The notes under the pieces were generated by a model, which saw only the letters and a list, made by a program, of their open reading frames with translations, was not told the DNA's origin and ran no database searches. From Sediminibacillus dalangtanensis (GTDB lineage Bacteria > Bacillota > Bacilli > Bacillales > Amphibacillaceae), in the NCBI RefSeq assembly GCF_017792025.1, contig NZ_CP046956.1, positions 2,046,001-2,110,000 on the forward strand: a DNA stretch of 64,000 bases, written 5' to 3'. The first letter of the stretch is position 1, and the number at the start of each line of letters is the position of its first letter. Both the position numbers and the translations under genes were made by a program. Below are positions 46,827 to 56,090 of this stretch, piece by piece.

Positions 46827-47417
46827 TCATTGTAGAAAATACTTATTCACTTGTTCAGCAGCATTCTGTGAGAAGATTCGTTTTCCATACTCATTTAATT
46901 TATGAGAGGTAACGATACTTGGAGAAGAAAACTCTGACATGATGGCAATCACATGCTCACGGTTTTGTCCATCCACTTCTTCATCGTCAAACTGCATATA
47001 ATAAAAACCATCCATATGGTATACGGTTCCTCCGGTTATGCCTAAGTCGGCAAAATGTGTACAAACCTGGATGATATTTTCAAAATCAGTAAATGCAAAA
47101 ATCAGTTCCCTGCTTTCATCCAAGGTAACCTTCATTTCTACATAATCTTCATCGTCTTCCTCATCATCTATCCAATGGTTATTCTGCGTCACAATGACCA
47201 GCATCCCTTGTGCCTGCATAAGATGAACCTGGACAAGCAGCATTCCTTCCAACTCAATTCCCAGCTCATCGCTGGCTTCATACATCATGTCATGGAACAG
47301 TTGATGGACTCTAGGCAAATCATGCCATAAGTCTTCCTTTGTCAGACCCCTTTCAATCAAGTCGTCGAAGGTTAAGAAAATCTTAAATTGGTTGGTCGAT
47401 AGTCGTTCTAAACGCAT
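46827..47417 (-). CDS. ypbH: Adaptor protein MecA paralogue, YpbH
   Basis: 196 residues of the MecA family: N-terminal MRLERLSTNQFKIFLTFDDL (target-binding domain), an acidic linker (DDEEDDEDY near residue 86), and a C-terminal ClpC-binding domain. YpbH is the second MecA-type adaptor of Bacillus, binding ClpC and modulating competence and sporulation. Position next to gudB supports YpbH rather than MecA itself. Confidence 0.9.
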   Translation of the reverse strand: MRLERLSTNQFKIFLTFDDLIERGLTKEDLWHDLPRVHQLFHDMMYEASDELGIELEGMLLVQVHLMQAQGMLVIVTQNNHWIDDEEDDEDYVEMKVTLDESRELIFAFTDFENIIQVCTHFADLGITGGTVYHMDGFYYMQFDDEEVDGQNREHVIAIMSEFSSPSIVTSHKLNEYGKRIFSQNAAEQVNKYFLQ

Positions 47418-47519
47418 TCACTTATCCCCCCTTGAATGCCTCATCTAATTATATACTATATGAGGATATCGGATTAATGGTACCTAGACAGTAACACAGA
47501 TTTAGCCAGCAGAAAACTG

Positions 47520-48296
47520 TTAAACTCCTTTTAGTGTTACAATATGGCATTCGGCAGTTGTTCCAAGCCTGAATGGCAAACTGGTGTAACCATAGCCTTC
47601 GCTAATCAGAACAGGTGTGTCATGGATTGTTTTAATCCCTCCACGTGTATATGGCCCATAACCAAAAATACGTATTTGCCCCCCATGTGTATGGCCGCTT
47701 AAGACAAGATCAATCGTACCTGCAATGCTCTCCGCCATTTCCTCAAAAGCACTCGGACGATGGCTTAGGAGCAGCATGGGCATGTCTTCGACCGGCTTAT
47801 CCAACAGCTCGACAATGGGAGAACTGTTGTCCGGATCATCGAAACCGATAAGACATAGAGATTGACCATTGGGCAATTCCACCATTTCTGATTCATTTTT
47901 GAGGCAGATGACTCCTTCCACTTCTAACAGCTCTTCCAGCTTCCTGTAATCCAATTCATAATCATTGTTACCCCAGACAAAATAAATCGGTGCTTCGAGC
48001 TTATGGAGCAAGCGTATATTTTCTTTGATTCTACTTAGAGGTACCTTGCGTTCTGCTAAATCGCCACCGATAACGACCAAGTCAACACGTTCTTCAACCG
48101 CCGATATAATGGTTTTCTGTATGGTTCGACGGTGAATGTCGGAAATGAAAAATACCCGGATGGCTTCGTCGTTCTTCCTGGATAACGATACAGGTATATC
48201 ATGGTAGCGAATATGATCATGGTGGGCCAGGTAAATCATTCTTGCCGATAAAAGCAACCCGCTAATGCAAACAACTCCAATGATAAAAGCAACCAA
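47520..48296 (-). CDS. ypbG: Metallophosphoesterase, YpbG
   Basis: 258 residues with an N-terminal membrane anchor (about 2-20) and the calcineurin-like metal motifs in order: SDIHRR, GGDLAERK, WGNNDYE and SGHTHGGQI. The substrate is unknown; the active site probably faces the cytoplasm or the outer face depending on anchor orientation, not decidable here. TTG start at 48296 after AAGGAG. Confidence 0.88.
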   Translation of the reverse strand: MVAFIIGVVCISGLLLSARMIYLAHHDHIRYHDIPVSLSRKNDEAIRVFFISDIHRRTIQKTIISAVEERVDLVVIGGDLAERKVPLSRIKENIRLLHKLEAPIYFVWGNNDYELDYRKLEELLEVEGVICLKNESEMVELPNGQSLCLIGFDDPDNSSPIVELLDKPVEDMPMLLLSHRPSAFEEMAESIAGTIDLVLSGHTHGGQIRIFGYGPYTRGGIKTIHDTPVLISEGYGYTSLPFRLGTTAECHIVTLKGV

Positions 48297-48337
48297 TCAG
48301 TTTCTCCTTTTCCCGTTGTTAAACGTTGACGATAATT

Positions 48338-48970
48338 TTATACTTCCTTGATATCCAATACGCGGAATCCTGATTTTTCTAACTTCCTTGATAATTTGTC
48401 GATATTATCATTTTTTTCCACCTTCAGAACAATCCTTCTCGCCAATTTATCGGTTTCATCAAAGGTTGTAACCGAAATAACATTTGCATGGTTTTGTTTA
48501 ATAATATCGGCCAGGCGGGATAAACGGCCCGTCGATTCTTCAGAAGTGAATGCAATTCTTACACCAGGTTTTTTCATCCCAAAAACACTTTCAAATTGTT
48601 CAATCATATCAAACCTGGTGACGATACCGAGAAATTGCTTTTCTGGCCCGACCACCGCCAAAATAGGATACCCTTTAAAAGTCGTTAATGTTTTTTCAAA
48701 AACAGCTTGCTCATCAATATATAAATCGCCATGTGATGCGATGTCACCGACAAGCGTGCCGCTCAGAAATTCATCACGGGGCTTACCGCTCTGGAAATAA
48801 GCCTGGTATATATCCTGTTTCGAAATCATTCCTTTAAAGATGCCGTTTTCCACTACCGGCATTGCTTCAATGTCCTTGGCTTCCAACTGATTTATAGTAG
48901 CTTTTAGTGTATCCTTTTCTGTGGCAATAATACACTGATAGCTTGGTTTTAAAATGCTTTTCACAAACAA
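48338..48970 (-). CDS. CBS-pair plus ACT domain protein (AcuB-like)
   Basis: 210 residues: two CBS domains (about 10-60 and 78-130), then an ACT domain from about residue 137 (GVRIAFTSEESTGRLSRLADII). The architecture is that of AcuB-type proteins, which sense adenine nucleotides and amino acids; the ligand here is unknown. The start is TTG 48970 with GGAGG nine bases upstream. In B. subtilis acuB lies in the acuABC operon, so this is either a relocated acuB or a paralogue. Confidence 0.8.
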   Translation of the reverse strand: MFVKSILKPSYQCIIATEKDTLKATINQLEAKDIEAMPVVENGIFKGMISKQDIYQAYFQSGKPRDEFLSGTLVGDIASHGDLYIDEQAVFEKTLTTFKGYPILAVVGPEKQFLGIVTRFDMIEQFESVFGMKKPGVRIAFTSEESTGRLSRLADIIKQNHANVISVTTFDETDKLARRIVLKVEKNDNIDKLSRKLEKSGFRVLDIKEV

Positions 48971-49128
48971 CTGAATCAGCCTCCTTTTGAAGATACTATA
49001 TATTTATTTCTACATTTGCTATTCCATTCCCTGCATAATTATTTCTTAACATGAATCAAGTAGAATGAGACAAATTGTTTTATTCATACACTGTACCATT
49101 ACTTTCGCCCTTTAGAAAGGAGTATGTC

Positions 49129-49356
49129 ATGTTCAGCCAACGAAAATTTTATACACCTTATACGAGTCCCACTGATCCATGCCCGCCTATTGAAGTAAAG
49201 AGCTATGAGACGCCTCCGCAGTTATACCTCGGTTTCCAGCCCCCATGTCTTCCTCAGTATGCCACGGCAAAAGAAGCATTGTACCGAGGTACATTATGGC
49301 CGGCTTTATACAGTCCGTACGAGTCTCCTTATAAAAGGAGGGATACAGGTGAATGA
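49129..49356 (+). CDS. cotJA: Spore coat associated protein CotJA
   Basis: 75 residues, rich in Pro and Tyr (YTPYTSPTDPCPP, PPCLPQYATAKEALYRGTLWPALYSPY), typical of CotJA, a small coat component made in the mother cell. The ATG at 49129 follows AAGGAG by seven bases. A CATACACT hexamer-like -10 of sigma-E type lies at 49085-49092 but its -35 is weak. First gene of cotJABC. Confidence 0.92.
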   Translation: MFSQRKFYTPYTSPTDPCPPIEVKSYETPPQLYLGFQPPCLPQYATAKEALYRGTLWPALYSPYESPYKRRDTGE

Positions 49357-49612
49357 ACCGCTGACAAGCGCCTATTACGAACTGTTGGAAGAAATTCAAG
49401 CGGTCGACTTTGTATTATGCGAATTGACTTTATATCTAGACACCCATCCTTGGGACAATGAAGCAATCCAGCAATTCAACCATCATGCCCATCAGAGTCG
49501 GCAGTTGAAAAAACAATATGAAAAGCAATATGGCCCATTATTTCAATACGGCATGAGTTACTCAGGTTATCCTTGGAACTGGAAAGAAGCCCCTTGGCCT
49601 TGGCAAGTCTGA
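49349..49612 (+). CDS. cotJB: Spore coat protein CotJB
   Basis: 87 residues beginning at GTG 49349, seven bases after GGAGG and overlapping cotJA by eight bases. Conserved AYYELLEEIQAVDFVLCELTLYLDTHP and the Trp-rich C-terminus YPWNWKEAPWPW. Small coat protein required for CotJC incorporation in the family. Confidence 0.93.
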   Translation: MNEPLTSAYYELLEEIQAVDFVLCELTLYLDTHPWDNEAIQQFNHHAHQSRQLKKQYEKQYGPLFQYGMSYSGYPWNWKEAPWPWQV

Positions 49613-49688
49613 ACATAAGGGCAGCTGGCATAACAACTCTGCCCTTCTTTTCTTCGATCAGCAGCACAACCAAGAAAGGAAGATGGTC

Positions 49689-50258
49689 ATGTGGTATTAT
49701 GAAAAGAAACTTCAATACCCTGTACGTGTCCGGGAATGCAATCCTCGTTTGGCAAAGTTCTTAATTGAACAGTATGGAGGAGCAGATGGAGAATTGGCAG
49801 CAGCACTGCGCTATTTGAATCAGCGCTATTCCATTCCGGATAAAGTAATCGGATTGTTGACTGATATCGGGACCGAAGAATTCGCTCATTTGGAAATGAT
49901 CGCAACAATGGTCTATAAATTGACGAAAGACGCCACCCCTGAACAAATAAAAGAATCTGGTTTGGGTGCACACTACGTCAACCATGACAATGCCCTGTTT
50001 TACGAGAATGCATCCGGAACTCCATGGACTGCGTCCTACATACAAGCCAAAGGAGATCCGATCGCCGATATTTATGAAGATATTGCAGCAGAAGAAAAAG
50101 CAAGAGCCACTTATCAATGGATCATCAACATGTCTGATGATCCGGAATTGAACGATGGACTGAAGTATTTACGGGAACGTGAAGTCGTCCATTCCCAGCG
50201 GTTTCGCGAAGCTGCTGAAATACTAAAAGAAGAAAGAGGGAAGAAAGTTTTCTTTTAA
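49689..50258 (+). CDS. cotJC: Spore coat protein CotJC, manganese catalase family
   Basis: 189 residues, the B. subtilis CotJC length. A four-helix ferritin-like fold with di-metal ligand motifs EEFAHLEM and AAEEKARATYQ, related to non-haem manganese catalases. The start is ATG 49689, seven bases after GGAAG; ATG 49683 lies in the ribosome site. The cotJABC operon is on the plus strand inside the ypb region, where B. subtilis does not have it. Confidence 0.95.
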   Translation: MWYYEKKLQYPVRVRECNPRLAKFLIEQYGGADGELAAALRYLNQRYSIPDKVIGLLTDIGTEEFAHLEMIATMVYKLTKDATPEQIKESGLGAHYVNHDNALFYENASGTPWTASYIQAKGDPIADIYEDIAAEEKARATYQWIINMSDDPELNDGLKYLREREVVHSQRFREAAEILKEERGKKVFF

Positions 50259-50340
50259 TAACCTATTCACCTGCAAAAAAACTCTTTATGCGTACGGTTG
50301 ATTACGTAATTTTATAGATTCTGTTGTCACAAATAGAAGA

Positions 50341-50413
50341 ACCGAACGAGTTCGAAAGCTACGGATTTCGAACTCGTTCGGTTTTGCTTGGCCACCCATG
50401 CTTTTGTTCAAGC
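50341..50413 (+). terminator. Family B hairpin, terminator of cotJC/ypbE
   Basis: A perfect 16-bp stem ACCGAACGAGTTCGAA / TTCGAACTCGTTCGGT (50341-50382) with TTTT after it; tail ATGCTTTTGTTCAAGC (50398-50413) ends four bases before the ypbE stop. Between convergent genes. Confidence 0.88.
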
Positions 50414-50417
50414 AAAC

Positions 50418-50768
50418 TCATTTTCCATTCGTTATTATCTTTACCTGCTCCCAGCCCGGCAGAATGTTGTCCATTCCCTGTCCGCCATCCAAATCGAACA
50501 GCTGGTTGCCATCCCAAATCTGAAACGATACAATTACAGCAATAATAAGAAGAAAAAGAATAACAAGCAACCGGACCAGCGACAGGCTCACTTTCCACTT
50601 CACTTTTGTTCTTTTGTTCTGATGGACTTCCTTGCGGGGTGGAAGGTTTAAGACATTGACTTCCTCCTGTTCCGGACTATAAGTCGTTTCCGTTTCCTTG
50701 TCATTGTCCAACTCATTCACCATGCTTCGAAGATGTCTGGCTTGATCCTTGCTGCTTTCCTCTGTCAT
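50418..50768 (-). CDS. Short membrane protein at the ypbE position
   Basis: 116 residues: acidic N-terminus, basic KWKVSLSL, one membrane helix (about 64-82), then a short extracytoplasmic tail. By position after ypbD and topology it corresponds to YpbE, but B. subtilis YpbE is about twice as long and ends in a LysM cell-wall-binding domain, which is absent here. The ATG at 50768 has AGAGGGGG about eight bases upstream and overlaps ypbD by 56 bases. Confidence 0.72.
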   Translation of the reverse strand: MTEESSKDQARHLRSMVNELDNDKETETTYSPEQEEVNVLNLPPRKEVHQNKRTKVKWKVSLSLVRLLVILFLLIIAVIVSFQIWDGNQLFDLDGGQGMDNILPGWEQVKIITNGK

Positions 50769-51363
50769 TCTTCATTCCCCCTCTCATGATGCTGCCATTC
50801 CTGAGTAACATTCCTAGTATAAAATCTACAACAAAATGAGCCGCAATGGTAACCAATAAATTACCGGTCAATTCGTATAACCATCCAAAATAAAAACTGA
50901 TCAGCACGATGGATAATAGTAAATATGGTTTCGTTAAATACCGGACATGAACGAGTGCAAAAATGACACTGGCAGTCAGGTAACCAAATTCTGTTTGCAG
51001 CACACCTCTGAAAAGAGCTTCTTCCGAAACGGCCACAATCAGTGCGATTATAAGGACTTCCACTACACTGCTGTTAGTGAAAAGCTTCTTGTTTAGCCCA
51101 CCGTCATCAAATGCCTGCTCCGGCAGCCATCTCATTAATATTAAATCTGTCAATACGATGATCAGACCGGGAATTAACCCATAAAAAAGCAAGTCTCCCT
51201 CATTCCATGAAACTAATTCGAGCCACTGATGGAAGGAAGGAAATAACCACAAGCTCAGCCCAAAAGCAAGTAGCAAAAGAAGCAACTGTGAAAGGTATAA
51301 TTGTATCTTCAATTGGCTGCCTGAAAGCTGCTGTACAGCTTCAGCCTGACTTAATCTTTTCAT
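50713..51363 (-). CDS. ypbD: CPBP family intramembrane protease, YpbD
   Basis: 216-residue polytopic protein with about six helices. The CPBP (Abi) catalytic motifs are present: EEALFRG near residue 113 and HFVVDFILG near residue 176. Members include Rce1-like proteases; the substrate here is unknown. It overlaps the recQ end by 23 bases, so it is cotranscribed with ypbB-recQ. Confidence 0.88.
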   Translation of the reverse strand: MKRLSQAEAVQQLSGSQLKIQLYLSQLLLLLLAFGLSLWLFPSFHQWLELVSWNEGDLLFYGLIPGLIIVLTDLILMRWLPEQAFDDGGLNKKLFTNSSVVEVLIIALIVAVSEEALFRGVLQTEFGYLTASVIFALVHVRYLTKPYLLLSIVLISFYFGWLYELTGNLLVTIAAHFVVDFILGMLLRNGSIMRGGMKNDRGKQQGSSQTSSKHGE

Positions 51364-52891
51364 CGCTGTCCCCTTGTAGCATTATCTGTTTAAATGCCTG
51401 CTTCCAATTAAATGATTCAAACTTACTTGTAACCTTCGTCACGGGTGACCATTCAGAAAATTTAAAATCACATTTATCACAGCAACGATATGTTGGCTGC
51501 TTGATCGTATCCTGGAACGGAGCAAACAACGCTTTCCTTCTGCATTCACTTTGTTCTGCCCACCAGAGCAATTCCTTTACTTTGGAAAGTTTGTATTTTG
51601 TTCTTTGAGCAGCTACACGGCTGATTTTTTCCTCTATGTTTTCCCACTCAAAGGTAGAAACAATCTGATTATTGTCCATCATACCATGATTTTCAAAGTG
51701 ATAGCGCATAAATCGCCACTTTGTTTCACTAATCTGCAAACTTTCCAGAAATGTGTCTTGTTCAGGTAAATGATAAACCCCTTGTTGTATCTTTGATTTT
51801 ATATAATGGAGGACCCGATCGATTTCTTCCTTGTCAGGTAACTCAGACTGGATTAATTTTCTTGGAAGTAAGTCATCATTTGGTGACAAAAGGACAAGAC
51901 TGACACTTGATAAACCGTCCCTCCCCGCTCTGCCAACCTCCTGGATGAACGACTCAATCTGCGGCGGCAAATGAAAGTGAATAACCAACCTGATATTTTG
52001 TTTATTGATTCCCATACCAAAAGCGCTGGTACAGCATATTACGTCAAGCTGATCATTCATAAATTGCTGCTGAATCAATATACGGTCAGATTGTTCCATT
52101 CCGCCATGATAGAAAGCAATATCCATATTTGGCAATGCTGCGGATAGCTCAGCAGCAGCTTTCTCTGTCCAGTTCCGGCTCGAAAAGTAAATCATTGTCG
52201 GTACCGGATGTGCTTCTAATACATTTGAGATCCGCTTCATTTTTTCAGACGGATCCTCAAGTTTATCGACTTGAAAAGTAATGTTTTCTCTGTCCATTGG
52301 ATAGATATGTCTTGCCATGGCGGGCTTACGTAACTGAACGGAAATATCCTTCTGTACTTCCGGTGTCGCTGTAGCGCTCAGGGCAAGGACCGGAGGATGT
52401 TTTAAGGCTTCTATCGTTTGATGCAATTTTAAATAGTCCGGACGGAATTCATGCCCCCATTGCGAAATGCAATGTGCTTCATCCACTACAAATAAGGATA
52501 TGTTCATTTCGGACAGCTTTTTGACAAACCCTTTTTTTTGCAGCATTTCCGGCGAGGCATATATCAATTTATAAGCTGATAAATTTCGGTACGCTTTTTG
52601 TTTTTTTTGTAAACTCAAAAAACTGTTGAATGCAATCACATCCTTATACCCGGCAGCCGCCAGCTGCTTTTCTTGATCCATCATCAAAGAAATCAACGGG
52701 GAAATAACCAGTACTGCACCTGGCATCATCCTGGCAGGAAGCTGATAGCATACCGATTTACCGGAACCAGTCGGCAAAATACCAAGTACATCTTTCCCAA
52801 GCAGGACGTCTTCGATAATCTCCCGTTGCCCCTCCCGGAAAGTTTGGTGGCCAAAATACTTTTCTAACGCACTTTTCAAACTATCGGTCAT
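51341..52891 (-). CDS. recQ: ATP-dependent DNA helicase RecQ, short form
   Basis: 516 residues. 3'-5' helicase with motif I TGSGKS at 41-46, motif II DEAH at 137-140, SATATPEVQKD, and the RecQ zinc-binding Cys set in ECRRKALF and CCDKCDF near residues 453-483. The C-terminus stops soon after the zinc region, so no HRDC domain. This is the ypbC-type RecQ of B. subtilis. The start at 52891 follows AAGGAG and overlaps ypbB (ATGA). Confidence 0.95.
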   Translation of the reverse strand: MTDSLKSALEKYFGHQTFREGQREIIEDVLLGKDVLGILPTGSGKSVCYQLPARMMPGAVLVISPLISLMMDQEKQLAAAGYKDVIAFNSFLSLQKKQKAYRNLSAYKLIYASPEMLQKKGFVKKLSEMNISLFVVDEAHCISQWGHEFRPDYLKLHQTIEALKHPPVLALSATATPEVQKDISVQLRKPAMARHIYPMDRENITFQVDKLEDPSEKMKRISNVLEAHPVPTMIYFSSRNWTEKAAAELSAALPNMDIAFYHGGMEQSDRILIQQQFMNDQLDVICCTSAFGMGINKQNIRLVIHFHLPPQIESFIQEVGRAGRDGLSSVSLVLLSPNDDLLPRKLIQSELPDKEEIDRVLHYIKSKIQQGVYHLPEQDTFLESLQISETKWRFMRYHFENHGMMDNNQIVSTFEWENIEEKISRVAAQRTKYKLSKVKELLWWAEQSECRRKALFAPFQDTIKQPTYRCCDKCDFKFSEWSPVTKVTSKFESFNWKQAFKQIMLQGDSDEKIKSG

Positions 52892-53949
52892 TGTTCCACT
52901 CCTTTTTGCCATCCTGCCCGGTAGACAGCCATTACGAGACGTATTTGCAAGTAACTGTAACGGTCATCTAAAGCCTGCTTAATGTCCTTTAACTTCCTGG
53001 ATTCCAACCGCTCGATTTGTTTTCCTATTTCACTGACGGCTTCCGATGATACATAATTGTTTAGAGGAAAACGCGGATGAGCATAAGCGATTTCAATTAG
53101 GTGATCATGGACAGTACTTTCTTTCAACTTTCTTATCCTGCATATCTCTTCGACACTCCTCCCCTGTTTAAGCAGGTCGTTCGTTTTGCGTGCCGAATCG
53201 GTCAGAAACACTTCTTTTACGAGACCTTTTGCAAAAAGGGCGAGAGTTGGAGTGGGTGTGCTATCATAGATGACATAAGTTAGCAGTCGGTGTAAAATCA
53301 ACTGGTATAACACCAAAAATTCATACTTATCCAAATGATAGAAAGCTGCTAGCTGGACTTTGCTCAGGCCAAAATGGGAGTAGCCGCTTAACCTTTTTAC
53401 AAAAATTTCGGCATGCTGCTCAGGTAATCTATTCAAGAAAACAAGCAATTCATCGTACAACTGATCCAGCGACTCTTGAAGCCGGTGTCGGGTCGTAGCA
53501 TAGTAGTTCTTCATCCAGCGCAATACTTCCTGATTCTCGCTAACAGGTATGAATCGATGATTGCCGCGTTTTATATTTGCTGCAGTTTGAATAAATAGGG
53601 AGAGTCTTTCATAGAAAAGATCCGAAGCTCGGTCATAATGGAGACCGTTATAATGCTGCAAAAGTCCCTTGAATTCACTTTTTTTCAAAAAATCCATACC
53701 CTCTTGTGTAACAACTGCTCTATCCCCTCTTTGAAGTAAGTAATCCTTACTCACCAACTTTTCTATTTCTTCATCGAACGCTTGTTTCTCCATTCCCTTA
53801 GCAATTCCGAAATAGCCAGTCAGACGGTATATATGGGCATCCTGCAGTGTTTGGGAAGATCGCTTGCCCACCAGCAAGTGATAAACCGCTGCACTAGTGC
53901 GCTCCTGCTTTAGCTTTTCAAGACTATCTAATATGATTTCCGTTAGCAT
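52888..53949 (-). CDS. ypbB: Helix-turn-helix protein YpbB
   Basis: 353 residues, mostly alpha-helical. A C-terminal helix-turn-helix segment (RSVEEICRIRKLKESTVHDHLIE near residues 265-287) resembles the HTH_40 domain seen in RecQ-associated proteins. Function unknown; the tight ATGA coupling with recQ suggests it works with that helicase. It is divergent from fer. Confidence 0.88.
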   Translation of the reverse strand: MLTEIILDSLEKLKQERTSAAVYHLLVGKRSSQTLQDAHIYRLTGYFGIAKGMEKQAFDEEIEKLVSKDYLLQRGDRAVVTQEGMDFLKKSEFKGLLQHYNGLHYDRASDLFYERLSLFIQTAANIKRGNHRFIPVSENQEVLRWMKNYYATTRHRLQESLDQLYDELLVFLNRLPEQHAEIFVKRLSGYSHFGLSKVQLAAFYHLDKYEFLVLYQLILHRLLTYVIYDSTPTPTLALFAKGLVKEVFLTDSARKTNDLLKQGRSVEEICRIRKLKESTVHDHLIEIAYAHPRFPLNNYVSSEAVSEIGKQIERLESRKLKDIKQALDDRYSYLQIRLVMAVYRAGWQKGVEQ

Positions 53950-53984
53950 CGCGATATTCCCTTTCTATTACTTTAGCTTAACAT

Positions 53985-54013
53985 TTGCCGAGAAATCCAA
54001 ACCGTTTTACAAT
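53985..54013 (+). promoter_or_regulatory. Sigma-A promoter of fer
   Basis: TTGCCG, 17 bases, TACAAT, 56 bases before the fer ATG. Confidence 0.6.
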
Positions 54014-54015
54014 AG

Positions 54016-54318
<303 letters not shown>

Positions 54319-54326
54319 AATCCCCA

Positions 54327-54357
54327 AAAAGAGATGCCTTCACGGTCATCTCTTTTT
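54327..54357 (+). terminator. Bidirectional terminator of fer and the Xre gene
   Basis: AAAAAGAGATG pairs with CATCTCTTTTT around nine bases; T runs on both strands between convergent genes. Confidence 0.9.
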
Positions 54358-54373
54358 ATCTTTTCAAGGCATA

Positions 54374-54838
54374 CTATTTGCTGCCCACCAGTCCATTTAC
54401 TTGGCCGAACTTGGCAAACGCAGCCTCCTTATCTGTCGAACTGTACCACCGCTGCTTGTCCGGATTTACTATACGGTAATGTTGGCTTATGACATTTTGT
54501 TGCAGGATATAACCATTTCGCTCTGAAAGATCATTCCACCAAACCTTATCTTCTGTATGTATTCCCAGCGACTCTTCTATGGAAGTGTGGGCGATTGTTT
54601 CGATTACCTCCAGAACATCTCCGCCGAGCATGTTGCGAATGACTTCACTGTTACGAAACAATGCACAAATTGCTGTTGTTGTAGTCCAGTTGGCAATCGT
54701 TCTTCCCTTTTCAATTTGAACAAGTGTTTTCTTCGAGATTCCAAGAATCGTTGCCATTTTATCCTGTGTATAATTTCTTTCCACTCTAATTAATTTGATT
54801 TTACTTGATATTTGCTTACTAAGTATAGTTTTATCCAT
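54374..54838 (-). CDS. Xre-family transcriptional regulator
   Basis: 154 residues. N-terminal helix-turn-helix (about 13-67) with ERNYTQDKMATILGISKKTLVQIEKGRT, close to the Cro/CI type; the C-terminal 90 residues have no recognised domain but carry an aromatic-rich YHYRIVNPDKQRWYSS-like region. The regulated genes are unknown; it stands alone between fer and ppa, where B. subtilis has ypaA (fmnP). Possibly autoregulatory. Confidence 0.82.
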   Translation of the reverse strand: MDKTILSKQISSKIKLIRVERNYTQDKMATILGISKKTLVQIEKGRTIANWTTTTAICALFRNSEVIRNMLGGDVLEVIETIAHTSIEESLGIHTEDKVWWNDLSERNGYILQQNVISQHYRIVNPDKQRWYSSTDKEAAFAKFGQVNGLVGSK

Positions 54839-54936
54839 TTTTTTACCGTCCTGTTGCTGATTTTTTCATGTGTAAGGTTTTTATACGTTTCTTTTACATT
54901 CTAACATGTTCTCTGCTTTCTTTCCTTATTAAAAAT

Positions 54937-54945
54937 TGATATAAT
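54937..54945 (+). promoter_or_regulatory. Extended -10 promoter of ppa
   Basis: TGATATAAT, an extended -10 element about 98 bases before the ppa ATG; no clear -35. Confidence 0.4.
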
Positions 54946-55042
54946 ATGTTACCGAAGCTGATTACATATTTGTTATGAATAAAAAAGCTGGCAAGCAATG
55001 GTTTTCAGCTACTCTTGCCAAGCAAATAAGGAGGAAATATAA

Positions 55043-55537
55043 ATGGCAGATAATAAAGTGATTGATGTATTTGTCGAAATCCCGACCGGCAATCAGAACA
55101 AATACGAATACGATAAGGAAAAAGGGGTATTCAAGCTGGATAGAGTACTTTTTTCTCCGCAATTTTATCCTGCTGAATACGGTTATATCGATGAAACGTT
55201 AGCATTAGATGGTGATCCCCTGGACGCACTGGTGCTAGTGACCAATCCAACTTTCCCTGGTTGTGTCATTGAGTCCCGTGTGATCGGCTTTTTAAATATG
55301 ATTGACAGCGGTGAAGAAGATCAGAAGCTGTTGGCAGTACCTGTAGAAGATCCTCGTTTTAAAGATGTCTACAGCTTGGAAGACGTTCCATCACACAAGT
55401 TGGCTGAAATTTCCCACTTCTTTAAAACTTACAAAGACCTGCAAAACAAAAAGACTGAAATCGGAGAATGGGAAGGCGTAGAGGCTGCCAATAAACTGAT
55501 TGACGATTGTCTTGCAAGGTATAAAGAACAAAAATAA
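55043..55537 (+). CDS. ppa: Inorganic pyrophosphatase, family I
   Basis: Hydrolyses pyrophosphate to drive biosynthesis. 164 residues with the family I signature YGYIDETLALDGDPLDALVL holding the metal-binding aspartates, and the KTYKDLQNKK segment near the end. The ATG follows AAGGAGG. B. subtilis instead relies on a manganese family II enzyme (PpaC), so this is a difference in gene content. Confidence 0.95.
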   Translation: MADNKVIDVFVEIPTGNQNKYEYDKEKGVFKLDRVLFSPQFYPAEYGYIDETLALDGDPLDALVLVTNPTFPGCVIESRVIGFLNMIDSGEEDQKLLAVPVEDPRFKDVYSLEDVPSHKLAEISHFFKTYKDLQNKKTEIGEWEGVEAANKLIDDCLARYKEQK

Positions 55538-55546
55538 AGGTGATAT

Positions 55547-55590
55547 AAAAAGCTGTCCTTTGGCACAATTGGCTGAAGGACAGCTTTTTT
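55547..55590 (+). terminator. Terminator of ppa
   Basis: AAAAGCTGTCCTT pairs with AAGGACAGCTTTTTT around 15 bases. Confidence 0.92.
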
Positions 55591-56090
55591 GATAGCATTC
55601 TAGAAAAGTATTGTGATTTTTTCCCTATATGGTATAAACTGCACAGTACTTGTAATGGGAAGTTCCATTTCCTATTTAAAAAGCTTGTTAAGCAACGCTT
55701 CGGTAGCATGTTGATTAACGCTAGCGTAAAAACTTTTTCTCCTTGAAACCCAACAAGACTTTTTAAAAATCAGGAAACGCGTTCTTTTCTTCCTAAAGAA
55801 TAGTTGGGGTTCCGTCTTTTCACCTTCTCTTGGACTTTTTGTTTTTCTAGCTACATGCAGTACCAAGTGATGCAAGAGAAAAATGTCTCGTACACTCGTT
55901 TATTAAGGAATCTGTTTCCGTAGCGCCGTAATCCAACTCAATAAAATGAATGTAAGAAGTTAGCAAGACGAATTCAAACTATGTCGCAGTTTCTATCAAC
56001 AGGGAAAAAACAATAGAGTAAAGGCTACAAACAGTAACCTGATCATGTGACTGCTTCGAACTAGATGATTAAAGAAGCAGCTGTAACTGT
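55591..56090. other. 500-base gap between ppa and rsiX
   Basis: No gene supported. One minus-strand frame (55672-55875) has no ribosome site. A weak CTGCTTC/GAAGCAG stem (56051-56080) near the rsiX stop lacks a T run. No family A or B copy is present. Confidence 0.5.

Noticed and set aside
55672..55875. 67-residue minus-strand frame between ppa and rsiX
   Set aside because: No ribosome site, no recognisable domain; not supported as a gene.
56051..56080. Terminator for rsiX from CTGCTTC/GAAGCAG
   Set aside because: Short stem with a 16-base loop and no T run on the minus strand.
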